Notes: generated by a model from the letters alone, not told the origin. Shown: positions 1 through 6,157, counted from the stretch's first letter. The stretch is DNA of 9,233 nucleotides from an uncultured Saprospiraceae bacterium (GCA_937127195.1 CAKZLT010000648.1:1-9233); one strand, 5' to 3'. A program made the numbers and translations.

Positions 1-83
1 GTTTTTTTAGAAGTATTTTTATTAGAAGAGGATTGATTTCTTTGCCTTTGATTGTCCTTCTTAGTTGATTTACGCTTTGACAT
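1..83 (-). CDS. Start of a lysine-rich protein, truncated by the window edge
   Basis: Reading the minus strand from an ATG at 83-81 gives an uninterrupted frame to the window edge, so only the first 27 residues are visible (MSKRKSTKKDNQ, then a Gln/Ser/Asn stretch, ending NTSKK). Ten of the 27 are Lys or Arg and only one is acidic. Such low-complexity basic starts are typical of disordered N-terminal tails on Bacteroidota proteins that bind nucleic acid or have a cytoplasmic tail before a membrane segment. FtsK-type DNA translocases in this phylum often begin in a similar way, but nothing diagnostic is visible, so the function is unknown. No Shine-Dalgarno site precedes the ATG. The nearest promoter-like box is AATGTTTG on the minus strand at 184-191, one mismatch from TAnnTTTG. 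The call rests on an ATG with an open frame and non-random composition; a chance frame is possible. Confidence 0.5.
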   Translation of the reverse strand, partial: MSKRKSTKKDNQRQRNQSSSNKNTSKK

Positions 84-404
84 AATTTATGATTAGATGG
101 CTACTCGACTTTAATAAGTACAATGAATGATTGGATGAGTGAATAATTTTTAAACACCAAGGTTTTTCATTTCTCATTTGTATCAAACATTTTAGTATCG
201 GCACTTATGATAACCTTTTATAAGGTTTGTTTGGTCGATGGACTCCTATTGTTTTGAATAATCTTTGATAAGTAAAGAAAAATAAATAAGTTGCACTATT
301 CTACTTTTTCTTTAACACTACAATAATAAGGATAATTAAAAATAATTAGGCATTAAGAGAGTAGGAAATAAATAAATTGCCTTTTTACGCGCAATTACCT
401 TTTC

Positions 405-431
405 GATTCTTTGAAAAATTCCATGATTATT
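405..431 (+). repeat. Copy of a dispersed repeat related to the 3926-4008 arm
   Basis: The stretch GATTCTTTGAAAAAT followed by TCCATGATTATT matches 3926-3952 (GGTTCTTTGAAAAAT, then CCCGTGGTTACT) at 22 of 27 positions, and all five differences are transitions. A 14-base piece of the same motif recurs on the other strand at 9212-9225. Separate copies in non-coding DNA more than 3 kb apart suggest a dispersed intergenic element rather than chance AT-richness. Its function is unknown. Confidence 0.5.
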
Positions 432-749
432 CGATTAAACATTCCACAAACTAATGATTTTTAAAGCTTACTCTGTTAACTTTCCATCTAATGAATTATT
501 TTCTCTCAATAGAACGCGAGGTGTTTTTTGTTGTTTTTTTAAAAAAAATGGTTCTTTTTTTAATTATTGTGGAAATAAGATTTATAAAAAAATTCGCCCT
601 GCCCTATTTTAAGTGGTTAGTTTTTTAATCCCTTCAGGATGCTTTTGTAGCACTTTACTTGATTTAGGACAGAACGAAAAAATTGACACATTTTGCCAAA
701 TTAATCCTTAAAAAAAACAGAATGGCAATACAACTCGTTCAATAAATTG

Positions 750-757
750 TATTTTTG
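750..757 (+). promoter_or_regulatory. Candidate Bacteroidota -7 box for the surface-protein gene
   Basis: TATTTTTG is a full match to the TAnnTTTG box used by the Bacteroidota housekeeping sigma factor, ending 22 bases before the ATG at 780. No clear TTTG or TTG box sits about 20 bases upstream, so the promoter would be weak or depend on an activator. T-rich matches also occur by chance in DNA this AT-rich. Confidence 0.35.
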
Positions 758-779
758 ATAAAATAAATGACAATTAGAT

Positions 780-3641
780 ATGAAAAAAATTATTCTAACT
801 ATACTCATCGTAGTATATGGTATAGCTTCCTATGCCCAAAAAGATACTGAATTTTGGTTTGTAGCACCCGAAGCCACCGATTTACATGGAGATGCTCCTA
901 TTTATTTGCGATTAGCAGGCACGGGGGTTGCTTCAACGGTAACCATTTCGCAACCTGCCAACCCTAACTTCACCCCAATTATCCAGAATGTAGCAGCTAA
1001 CGGAATCACTTCTGTTAACCTAACCAATTCTTTATTTTTTCTTGAAAATAAACCAGCTAACGTCGTTCTAACCAAAGGACTTTTGATAGAGTCAACCGAA
1101 GTTATCACCGCTTATTATGAAATAGCAAACGGATTTAATCCCGAAATCTTTCCTCTAAAAGGAAAAAATGCACTTGGAACGGACTTTTACCTTCCTGCTC
1201 AAAACATCTATCGAAATGAGCTAGGAAATGGAGGTTTTGATATAGTAGCCACCGAAAACGGGACAATTGTCACCATCTTACCCACCGATGACATTACAGG
1301 TCATGCCGCCAATATTCCATTTACAATTACGCTCAATAAAGGAGAAACTTTTTCTTGTCGTGCCATAAGTACGGCTGCTCCTGACCACTTAGGAGGTTCT
1401 CACATTACTTCTAACAAGCCTATTGCTGTCACTATTTGTGATGACTCCTTGTTCAGTCTGGGTGCTTATGATATTATTGGCGACCAACTTGTACCGACCA
1501 GTTTAATTGGTACAGAATATATTGCGGTAAGGGGATTGGGGTCTGGTGAGCGTGTTTTTATTACAGCGACCCAAGACAATACAGCAATTTTCATTGATGG
1601 AAGCACCACTCCCTTAACCACACTCAACGAAGGGCAACTTTACTCCGTGTTATTGAATAATCTCTCCATGTATATTCAAGCAAGCAACCCTGTGTATGCC
1701 TATCATTTGTCTGGACACCAAGGAGAAATCGGTGATGCCGTTCTACCTCCAATTACTTGTACGGGTTCTGATCTTGTCTCCTTTGTGCGACCTGGCAATG
1801 ACCAATTCTCAATGATGATATTAGTAGAAGCGAGCAATGTCATGGGCTTTTCTTTAAATGGAGTTGCGCCATATTTTGCAGCAAGTCTTTTTCAACCTGT
1901 TCCTGGTAACCCCAATTGGGTTTCTTATCGTTTTGATCCTTCGACGACAGCAGTACCCTCTGGCATTAACACGCTTTCTAACTCTATGGGATTATTTCAC
2001 TTAGGGATATTGTATAATTACAATGGTTTGAGTTCCGAATATGGCTACTTTTCTAATTATAGCTCCTTAAACATTGGAGATGATAGGGTTATTTGTGAAG
2101 GTCAACAACTCATTCTTGATGCAGGCAACGATAAAAATAGCTACTTATGGAGTACTGGAGATACTACTCAATTTCTTACTGTTAGTGCGCAAGATACTTA
2201 TTATATAGAAGCTAGTTATTATAATTGTATTGTAAAAGATACTATTATCCTAGAGGTCAATGAAGTGAATGTTGACTTGGGAATGGATGTTTCGATGTGT
2301 GTCGCTTCTGATACTCTTTTTATAGCTAATTCCTCCAATACTCACATTACTTACGAATGGCATGACGGAAGCACGGACTCTTTTTATATAGCATTGGATA
2401 CAGGTCAAATTCATGTAACCATTACTGATACTATTGGCTGCGAAATCAGTGACACCGCACTTTTCAGCTATTACCCTGTCATTGAGTTAGGAAATGACAC
2501 CTCATTTGTTTGTGATAGTATTTCCTTTTTGATTACCTCCAATTTGACGAATGCAACCTACCTTTGGCACGACGGAAGCACCGATTCAACCTATCTAATG
2601 ACTTCTGATGGACTTGTTTATGTGGATGTAATTGATGAAAATAGCTGCTTTAGTACCGATACTTTATTCACAACATTTGTAAATAGTCCTGTTTTAGATA
2701 TTGGATTAGATGTCATTCTCTGCCCAGATGAATCCATCAGTTTTGATGCGACTATTCCTGGTGGCGTTGGTTATTTGTGGCAAGATAGTACAACAACTCC
2801 TTTTTATACAACTGATACCGCGGGTATTTATATTGTAAGAGCCGTTGATACCACGACTTGCTTTACGTGGGATACTTTAGTAGTTGAAAATTTCATTGTT
2901 CCAGATTATCTTTTTGGAGCAGATACGCTGCTTTGCAACGATGAAACCTATTTATTAGAACCGAATATTAGTAATAGAGTAAGTACTCTTTGGCAAGATG
3001 GTTCTACACAGAATGACTATCTGATTACAGCGCAAGGCTTGTATTCGGTAGAAATCACTGATATAAATGGTTGTATCACGACAGATACGATTGAAGCGTA
3101 TTACCTTGACGACCCAAGTAACTCTATGCTTCCTGAGGATACAACGGTTTGTTATCGAAATCCTATTTTGCTCAATGCTGCACAGGCTCATGCAACTAGC
3201 TATCAATGGAGTGGTTTTTCCACTTATTTTGGTGAAAATGATTATACAGATTCTGTTTTTTGGGTTCGAGTAGAAGGATTATACGAAGTTGCGGTTAGTA
3301 ACGAATGTGGAACAATCACTCATCAAATAGAAGTTGTTAATGAAGATTGCGATTGTGAACCATTCATTCCCAATGCGTTTACACCTAATGGCGATGGAAA
3401 TAATGATAAGTTAGAAGTGTTTTCTAATTGTGAAATTTCTAATCCAGTATTCTCCATTTTTAGTCATAAAGGGAATTTACTTTACCAAACAACGGATATT
3501 ACGCAAGGATGGGATGGTACATTCAAAGGTCAAGTTATGCCTAATGGCGTTTATATTTGGTATATAACTTTTGAAGCTACTAACCGTTCTGGTCAAATGG
3601 AGAAAAAAGCGATTAGCGGAGATGCTACTATTGTAAGATGA
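780..3641 (+). CDS. Secreted surface protein: IgGFc-binding-like N-terminus, six Ig-like repeats, T9SS type B sorting domain
   Basis: This 953-residue protein starts with a signal peptide (residues 1-19: MKK, hydrophobic core, ASYA, then Q20). Residues about 21-425 resemble the bacterial IgGFc-binding N-terminal family. They contain two phrases of the type IVATENGTIVTILP (155-168) and ITATQDNTAIFIDGS (261-275), a LNKGETF turn (185-191), and AVLPPITCTGSD (320-331). Residues about 430-859 hold six repeats of roughly 65-75 residues. Most have an opening LGxD, a cysteine, a central YLW(H/Q)DGST core and a second cysteine near the end (for example 567-634, 638-705, 709-776), as in Ig/PKD-like folds. 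Residues 862-953 are the gliding-motility-associated C-terminal domain: FIPNAFTPNGDGNND (862-876), GWDGTFKG (910-917), PNGVYIWYI (921-929), end GDATIVR. That domain is known as a type B signal for type IX secretion, so the protein should cross the outer membrane and be released or anchored. The ligand is unknown; adhesion is an inference from architecture. The gene appears monocistronic. Confidence 0.9.
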   Translation: MKKIILTILIVVYGIASYAQKDTEFWFVAPEATDLHGDAPIYLRLAGTGVASTVTISQPANPNFTPIIQNVAANGITSVNLTNSLFFLENKPANVVLTKGLLIESTEVITAYYEIANGFNPEIFPLKGKNALGTDFYLPAQNIYRNELGNGGFDIVATENGTIVTILPTDDITGHAANIPFTITLNKGETFSCRAISTAAPDHLGGSHITSNKPIAVTICDDSLFSLGAYDIIGDQLVPTSLIGTEYIAVRGLGSGERVFITATQDNTAIFIDGSTTPLTTLNEGQLYSVLLNNLSMYIQASNPVYAYHLSGHQGEIGDAVLPPITCTGSDLVSFVRPGNDQFSMMILVEASNVMGFSLNGVAPYFAASLFQPVPGNPNWVSYRFDPSTTAVPSGINTLSNSMGLFHLGILYNYNGLSSEYGYFSNYSSLNIGDDRVICEGQQLILDAGNDKNSYLWSTGDTTQFLTVSAQDTYYIEASYYNCIVKDTIILEVNEVNVDLGMDVSMCVASDTLFIANSSNTHITYEWHDGSTDSFYIALDTGQIHVTITDTIGCEISDTALFSYYPVIELGNDTSFVCDSISFLITSNLTNATYLWHDGSTDSTYLMTSDGLVYVDVIDENSCFSTDTLFTTFVNSPVLDIGLDVILCPDESISFDATIPGGVGYLWQDSTTTPFYTTDTAGIYIVRAVDTTTCFTWDTLVVENFIVPDYLFGADTLLCNDETYLLEPNISNRVSTLWQDGSTQNDYLITAQGLYSVEITDINGCITTDTIEAYYLDDPSNSMLPEDTTVCYRNPILLNAAQAHATSYQWSGFSTYFGENDYTDSVFWVRVEGLYEVAVSNECGTITHQIEVVNEDCDCEPFIPNAFTPNGDGNNDKLEVFSNCEISNPVFSIFSHKGNLLYQTTDITQGWDGTFKGQVMPNGVYIWYITFEATNRSGQMEKKAISGDATIVR
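2066..3356 (+). repeat. Six internal protein repeats encoded within the surface-protein gene
   Basis: The repeat boundaries in the protein are about 430-494, 497-565, 567-634, 638-705, 709-776 and 782-859. Repeats 2 and 3 are closest, sharing the core WHDGSTDS at residues 527-534 and 596-603; the DNA there is also alike (GACGGAAGCAC in both, near 2365 and 2570). Repeat 6 is the most divergent, with YQWSGFS in place of the WxDGST core. This fits serial duplication followed by drift, with the middle repeats the youngest. Confidence 0.7.
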
Positions 3642-3642
3642 T

Positions 3643-3669
3643 TTGGTTCTTTATGGTTTTATGTGGTTT
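3643..3669 (+). repeat. 27-bp repeat also present at 6231-6257
   Basis: Starting two bases after the stop codon at 3639-3641, TTGGTTCTTTATGGTTTTAT plus seven more bases matches 6231-6257 at 24 of 27 positions, same strand; all three differences are C/T or A/G transitions. The two copies sit in different intergenic regions 2.6 kb apart. Confidence 0.5.
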
Positions 3670-3709
3670 CTGGTTTTATGTGGTTTCTGGTTTCTAGATT
3701 CTGGTTTCT
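3655..3709 (+). repeat. Short tandem repeat, 17-bp unit
   Basis: GGTTTTATGTGGTTTCT occurs twice, perfectly and back to back (3655-3671 and 3672-3688). It is followed by shortened derivatives GGTTTCTAGATTCT (3689-3702) and GGTTTCT (3703-3709). Every unit begins GGTTT and ends TCT. An inverted piece of the unit, ACCACATAAAA, lies at 3785-3795. This is a tandem array without spacers, not a CRISPR. Confidence 0.85.
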
Positions 3710-3754
3710 GCTACCGCTGTTTCGATTAACAAACTAGAATCTAGAAACCAGAAA
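3684..3754. repeat. Large inverted repeat (about 24-pair stem) after the surface-protein gene
   Basis: TTTCTGGTTTCTAGATTCT (3684-3702) is the exact reverse complement of 3736-3754. One G-T pair and four more Watson-Crick pairs extend the stem inward to 3707/3731, leaving a 23-base loop (3708-3730). The left arm is built from the 17-bp tandem units. The outer unit sequence TTTTATGTGGT (3657-3667 and 3674-3684) can also pair with ACCACATAAAA at 3785-3795, so competing nested folds exist. There is no T-tract, so a simple terminator is unlikely, though the transcript of the upstream gene would fold here and could be protected from 3'-end decay. Confidence 0.8.
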
Positions 3755-3817
3755 TAATCAGATTAAGTAGATGACATTTTGAATGACCACATAAAAAACC
3801 GATAATTTGATAATATT

Positions 3818-3850
3818 AAGCATTGGACGCCTGACAGGTGTCCAATGCTT
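3818..3850. repeat. 15-pair palindromic hairpin with triloop
   Basis: AAGCATTGGACGCCT (3818-3832) pairs with 3836-3850 across loop GAC: 14 Watson-Crick pairs and one G-T pair. It is a GC-richer island in very AT-rich DNA. A further AATATTAA (3812-3819) and TTAATATT (3857-3864) pair overlaps the outside. No run of T follows, so it is at best a weak intrinsic terminator for the gene ending at 3641. A dispersed palindromic repeat is the more likely reading. Confidence 0.75.
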
Positions 3851-3866
3851 GTAATGTTAATATTTA

Positions 3867-3898
3867 TTTGTAGGTTTCGGAAGAGGTTAATATATTTG
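3867..3898 (+). promoter_or_regulatory. Bacteroidota-type promoter for the SH3 lipoprotein gene
   Basis: TTTG at 3867-3870 is followed after 20 bases by TATATTTG at 3891-3898. This matches the phylum's -33 TTTG and -7 TAnnTTTG arrangement, and is the best two-box match I found in the window. Transcription would start near 3905, giving a leader of about 140 bases that contains the whole inverted repeat at 3926-4008 and the A-rich tract before the ATG. Confidence 0.5.
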
Positions 3899-3925
3899 GA
3901 GTGTTCTTTTTTTTTAAAAAAATCA

Positions 3926-4008
3926 GGTTCTTTGAAAAATCCCGTGGTTACTATCAATATTCATTTAATTGAAATATTTTGAATTTCCATGGTATTTTTC
4001 AAAGAACC
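3926..4008. repeat. Inverted repeat with 22-bp arms in the lipoprotein leader
   Basis: The left arm 3926-3947 (GGTTCTTTGAAAAAT then CCCGTGG) pairs with the right arm 3987-4008. The outer 15 pairs are perfect; over 22 positions there is one G-T pair and one mismatch. The 39-base interior has its own AATATT/AATATT pair (3956-3961 with 3973-3978), so the whole could fold as one long stem. The left arm recurs at 405-431. It could be a miniature mobile or repeat element, or a leader structure controlling the gene at 4044. No target-site duplication is evident. Confidence 0.75.
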
Positions 4009-4033
4009 AAAAATCAAAATCAAAAATCAAAAG
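4009..4033 (+). repeat. A-rich micro-repeat just upstream of the lipoprotein start
   Basis: Units AAAAATC, AAAATC, AAAAATC and AAAAG follow one another and end 10 bases before the ATG at 4044. There is no Shine-Dalgarno site. An unstructured A-rich stretch in this place could help ribosome binding, as is known for Bacteroidota leaders, but it may be simple sequence. Confidence 0.45.
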
Positions 4034-4043
4034 CATTCCTACT

Positions 4044-4847
4044 ATGAAACACACTTTACTTTTCTTGGCGAGTCTTTTTATATTTTTTAGTTGTAAAAAT
4101 GAAAAAGCTGATAATAAAGCAATTGTCAACGAAGAAATTCCAACCGAAGAAATCCCAGCCGAGGATAATTCTAATGAAATTTCTTTGGCTAATTATGATT
4201 GTTTTACTGTTGGAAATGGCGTTAGATTGCGTTCAAAAGCTAATTTAAAATCAGAAAAAGTCGCTGAATTAGAAAATGGGACATTAGTAAAAATCCTAGA
4301 AAAAACGGAACGAAAAGTTATTTCAAAGAATAATGATTGTAATAAATTAGGGTATCCGTGGCTCAAAGTTTTGACAGCAACAGGCGAAGAGGGTTGGATA
4401 TATGGGCGTTATTTACATCAAAATATCAAAAAAACAAGCAAAGGTTTAGGAAGTTATGTGAATACAGAGCATAAATTTGACGACCTACCCTATACTTTTC
4501 ATATTGGAAAAGATTTCTCTTATCCTGTTTCCGATTCTGATGGCTTGACGGGTTGCTCAGATTATATGATGCCTTATTTTTATAAAAAAGGAGAAACAAC
4601 TATTCGACCAATTTTCTTAAAATCCAATACTGAGACGGAAGTTAATTTGATTTCTCACCCAAATAGATACTGGTTTTTGGAATCAAGTGATGTTCGTATT
4701 GATAATTTTTCGCGAATGTTACCCATTCTTTATGGCGTGAGAATGTCTATGAGCATGAAATTTCAAGAAGAAACTAAAAACAATGACGTAGATGTCATTT
4801 TCAAAAGAGGGAAATTTTATGTTGGAATACTGAATAATAATAAGTAA
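4044..4847 (+). CDS. SH3-domain lipoprotein of unknown function
   Basis: This 267-residue protein begins MKHTLLFLASLFIFFSC, a short lipoprotein signal with C17 as the lipidated cysteine. An acidic linker follows, holding a small repeat (EEIPTEEIPAED, 30-41). Residues about 52-124 look like a bacterial SH3 (SH3b) domain: GNGVRLRSKANLKSEKVAEL (57-76), NGTLVKILEK (78-87), PWLKVLTATGEEGWIYGRYL (105-124). Such domains usually bind peptidoglycan or peptide ligands in the envelope. The remaining 140 residues (TGCSDYMMPYFYKKGETTI at 169-187, ending in VIFKRGKFYVGI) match no family I recognise; a beta-rich sensor or binding domain is a guess. The same frame is open upstream to a TTG at 3969, but that lies inside the inverted repeat and would bury the lipoprotein signal, so the ATG at 4044 is preferred. 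It probably has its own promoter at 3867-3898, and it ends before a REP-like pair and a terminator. Confidence 0.8.
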   Translation: MKHTLLFLASLFIFFSCKNEKADNKAIVNEEIPTEEIPAEDNSNEISLANYDCFTVGNGVRLRSKANLKSEKVAELENGTLVKILEKTERKVISKNNDCNKLGYPWLKVLTATGEEGWIYGRYLHQNIKKTSKGLGSYVNTEHKFDDLPYTFHIGKDFSYPVSDSDGLTGCSDYMMPYFYKKGETTIRPIFLKSNTETEVNLISHPNRYWFLESSDVRIDNFSRMLPILYGVRMSMSMKFQEETKNNDVDVIFKRGKFYVGILNNNK

Positions 4848-4849
4848 TA

Positions 4850-4940
4850 TTTTTGAAGTAGCGCGACGAGCTTCGTCGCCCGATTCCTAAAGGCTACTTT
4901 TATTAGTTTGACGACGAAGCTCGTCGCACTATTTCAAAAA
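4850..4940. repeat. REP/BIME-like pair of inverted palindromes
   Basis: Arms 4850-4878 and 4912-4940 pair over 29 positions with one mismatch and one G-T pair; GCGACGAGCTTCGTCG (4863-4878) is perfectly complementary to 4912-4927. Each arm is also a hairpin by itself: GCGACGA, loop GCT, TCGTCGC (4863-4879). The left arm is preceded by GTAG (4858-4861), the tetranucleotide that heads REP elements recognised by REP-associated tyrosine transposases in other bacteria. The right arm has ATAG in the equivalent place on the minus strand. Two head-to-head palindromes with a roughly 30-base spacer is the BIME layout. It is strikingly GC-rich against its surroundings. It partly overlaps the A-run of the terminator that follows. 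Confidence 0.75.
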
Positions 4941-4975
4941 AAGGATTGAACACAGTAAGTATTCAATCCTTTTTT
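4937..4975. terminator. Bidirectional intrinsic terminator between convergent genes
   Basis: AAAAAAGGATTGAA (4937-4950) pairs perfectly over 14 positions with TTCAATCCTTTTTT (4962-4975) around an 11-base loop. It has a T-run on the plus strand and the matching run on the minus strand (A-run 4936-4942). It lies between the plus-strand stop at 4847 and the minus-strand stop at 5006, so it can end both transcripts. Confidence 0.88.
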
Positions 4976-5005
4976 ATTCATAATTCAAAACAACAATCCG
5001 AAATA

Positions 5006-6091
5006 CTACTCCTCTTTTTTCTTATAACGCTCTGCTCGTTTTGCTTGCCTACGCTTCGCAAAATCTTGTAAATCAGCTACTTCATCCGATTCATCCAAAA
5101 TCTCTACACCAAGTAATGTTTCAAACAAATCTTCCATTGTTACCAAACCTTGAACCGTATTGTATTCGTCTGTTACAACTGCCAAATGTCTGCGTTCTTT
5201 TGTAAAAACATTAAACAATTCCATCAAAGGCATATTCATGCTCACAGAATCAAACTCGCGTTTAATCTCTTTTACAGGCTTGCTAGTATCTCCATCAACC
5301 AGTAATTGTAGAATATCATCTTTCAGAATAATACCCGTAATATTATCGCGTGTATCATTATAAATTGGAATACGAGAAAAAATATGATGATTTTTTTGGT
5401 TATTAAACTCTTCCAAAGTCATATCTTCTTCAATCATGAACATCACCGTTTTGGGTGTCATGATGTCGCGTACTTTGAAGGTTTCGAAAGTCAATACATT
5501 TTTAATAATGTTAGATTCATGCTCATCAAGCTCGCCGCTTTTGTCCACTTCATCCGCCATTTCCATAAACTCAACTCGACTCAAGACACTCTTCTCTTTG
5601 TCTTTTTTCAAGTTTTTAGTAATGAATTGACTAATCCAAACCAAAGGATACAATATCCAAAGTAATATACGAAGCGTTTTGGCTGTAAAAGGAGCTAATC
5701 GCTGCCAGTTATTCGCACCAATAGTTTTAGGGATGATTTCCGATAAAATCAAAATTGCTAAAGTCATTACCGTTGCAATGATTTGCTCCATTGAGATAGA
5801 GATAAAGCCCAAATCATAGTGTGTCTCCCCGAATAAATCGCCTGCCATTGCACCAACTCCAATCGCACCAACCGTATGCGCAATTGTATTTAGTGATAAA
5901 ATAGCAGAAAGCGGGCGGTCAATATCTTCTTTGAAATCGCGAAGTAATTCAGCCGTTGGCGTTTTCAAACTAAGCTGTTGCTTAATATATTTAGGCGTAA
6001 TACTCAAAAGTACAGCTTCCAGAATGGAACATAAAAAGGAAAACCCTATGGATAATAAAAAGAATAGTCCTAAAGTGAAATATGGATTCAT
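5006..6091 (-). CDS. CNNM/DUF21 membrane protein with paired CBS domains (CorC/HlyC-like)
   Basis: This 361-residue protein belongs to the CNNM (DUF21) family, linked to Mg2+ or other divalent-cation transport and often labelled hemolysin-like. The membrane domain spans about 1-160. A first helix (5-30) carries the family's conserved small/acidic patch (SILEAVLLS, 22-30), further helices lie near 62-84, 101-122 and 137-157, and the family hallmark SEIIPKTIG is at 117-125. A linker (SGELDEHESNIIKNVLTF, 185-202) leads to two CBS motifs. The first is about 207-264 (VRDIMTPK, FSRIPIY, ITGIILKDDIL) and the second about 272-330 (LAVVTDEYNTVQGLVTMEDL at 303-322). CBS pairs in this family bind adenine nucleotides and gate the membrane part. 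The protein stops after a Lys/Arg/Glu-rich tail and lacks the extra C-terminal CorC_HlyC domain of longer members, a common variant. The ATG is chosen because the first helix starts at once. It is divergent from fbp. Confidence 0.9.
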   Translation of the reverse strand: MNPYFTLGLFFLLSIGFSFLCSILEAVLLSITPKYIKQQLSLKTPTAELLRDFKEDIDRPLSAILSLNTIAHTVGAIGVGAMAGDLFGETHYDLGFISISMEQIIATVMTLAILILSEIIPKTIGANNWQRLAPFTAKTLRILLWILYPLVWISQFITKNLKKDKEKSVLSRVEFMEMADEVDKSGELDEHESNIIKNVLTFETFKVRDIMTPKTVMFMIEEDMTLEEFNNQKNHHIFSRIPIYNDTRDNITGIILKDDILQLLVDGDTSKPVKEIKREFDSVSMNMPLMELFNVFTKERRHLAVVTDEYNTVQGLVTMEDLFETLLGVEILDESDEVADLQDFAKRRQAKRAERYKKKEE

Positions 6092-6149
6092 TACTGTTTT
6101 AATTATTAAAAAATAGTTTTCTGACTCTTATCAAAAAACATTTATCCTG

Positions 6150-6157
6150 CAAAATTA
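6150..6157 (-). promoter_or_regulatory. Candidate -7 box for the CNNM gene
   Basis: Read on the minus strand this is TAATTTTG, a full TAnnTTTG match 58 bases before the ATG at 6091. The upstream -33 position shows only a poor match (TTAC at 6180-6177). Confidence 0.4.

Larger units (their letters stand above)
84..779. other. Long AT-rich intergenic region
   Basis: About 700 bp between the divergent starts at 83 (minus) and 780 (plus). I found no convincing reading frame, tRNA or terminator. It contains homopolymer runs (for example seven T followed by eight A at 534-548), a 6-bp palindrome with a 4-nt loop at 212-227, a copy of a dispersed repeat at 405-431, and the promoter-like box just before the gene at 780. 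It is larger than needed for two promoters and may hold regulatory sites or an unrecognised small RNA; nothing further can be supported. Confidence 0.6.

Noticed and set aside
212..227. AACCTT-TTAT-AAGGTT hairpin as a terminator
   Set aside because: It has only six pairs, no T-run, and is upstream of both flanking genes, where no transcript is expected to end.
534..548. T7/A8 palindrome as a terminator
   Set aside because: Pure A/T pairing is too weak and is common by chance in DNA of this composition.
683..688. TTGACA resembling a sigma-70 -35 box
   Set aside because: No TATAAT-like box lies 16-18 bases downstream and this phylum's main sigma factor uses TTTG/TAnnTTTG, so it is probably chance.
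2955..3206. Antisense open frame within the surface-protein gene (also 902-1108 minus and 3067-3273 plus)
   Set aside because: These overlap a long, well-supported gene and have no recognisable domain or independent start signals.
3655..3709. Possible CRISPR array
   Set aside because: The repeats are directly adjacent with no spacers and units shorten progressively; no cas gene is nearby.
3763..3957. Minus-strand open frame of 64 codons between the surface protein and the lipoprotein
   Set aside because: It runs through the triloop hairpin, a poly-T/poly-A run and one arm of the inverted repeat, with no protein-like features; repeats explain the sequence better.
3926..4008. Insertion sequence or MITE with target-site duplication
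   Set aside because: The arms are inverted repeats but I see no flanking direct duplication and no transposase, so only the term inverted repeat is supported.
3969..4043. N-terminal extension of the lipoprotein from a TTG codon
   Set aside because: It would be encoded inside the inverted repeat and the A-rich micro-repeat, and would place 25 polar residues before a clear lipoprotein signal; the ATG at 4044 fits better.
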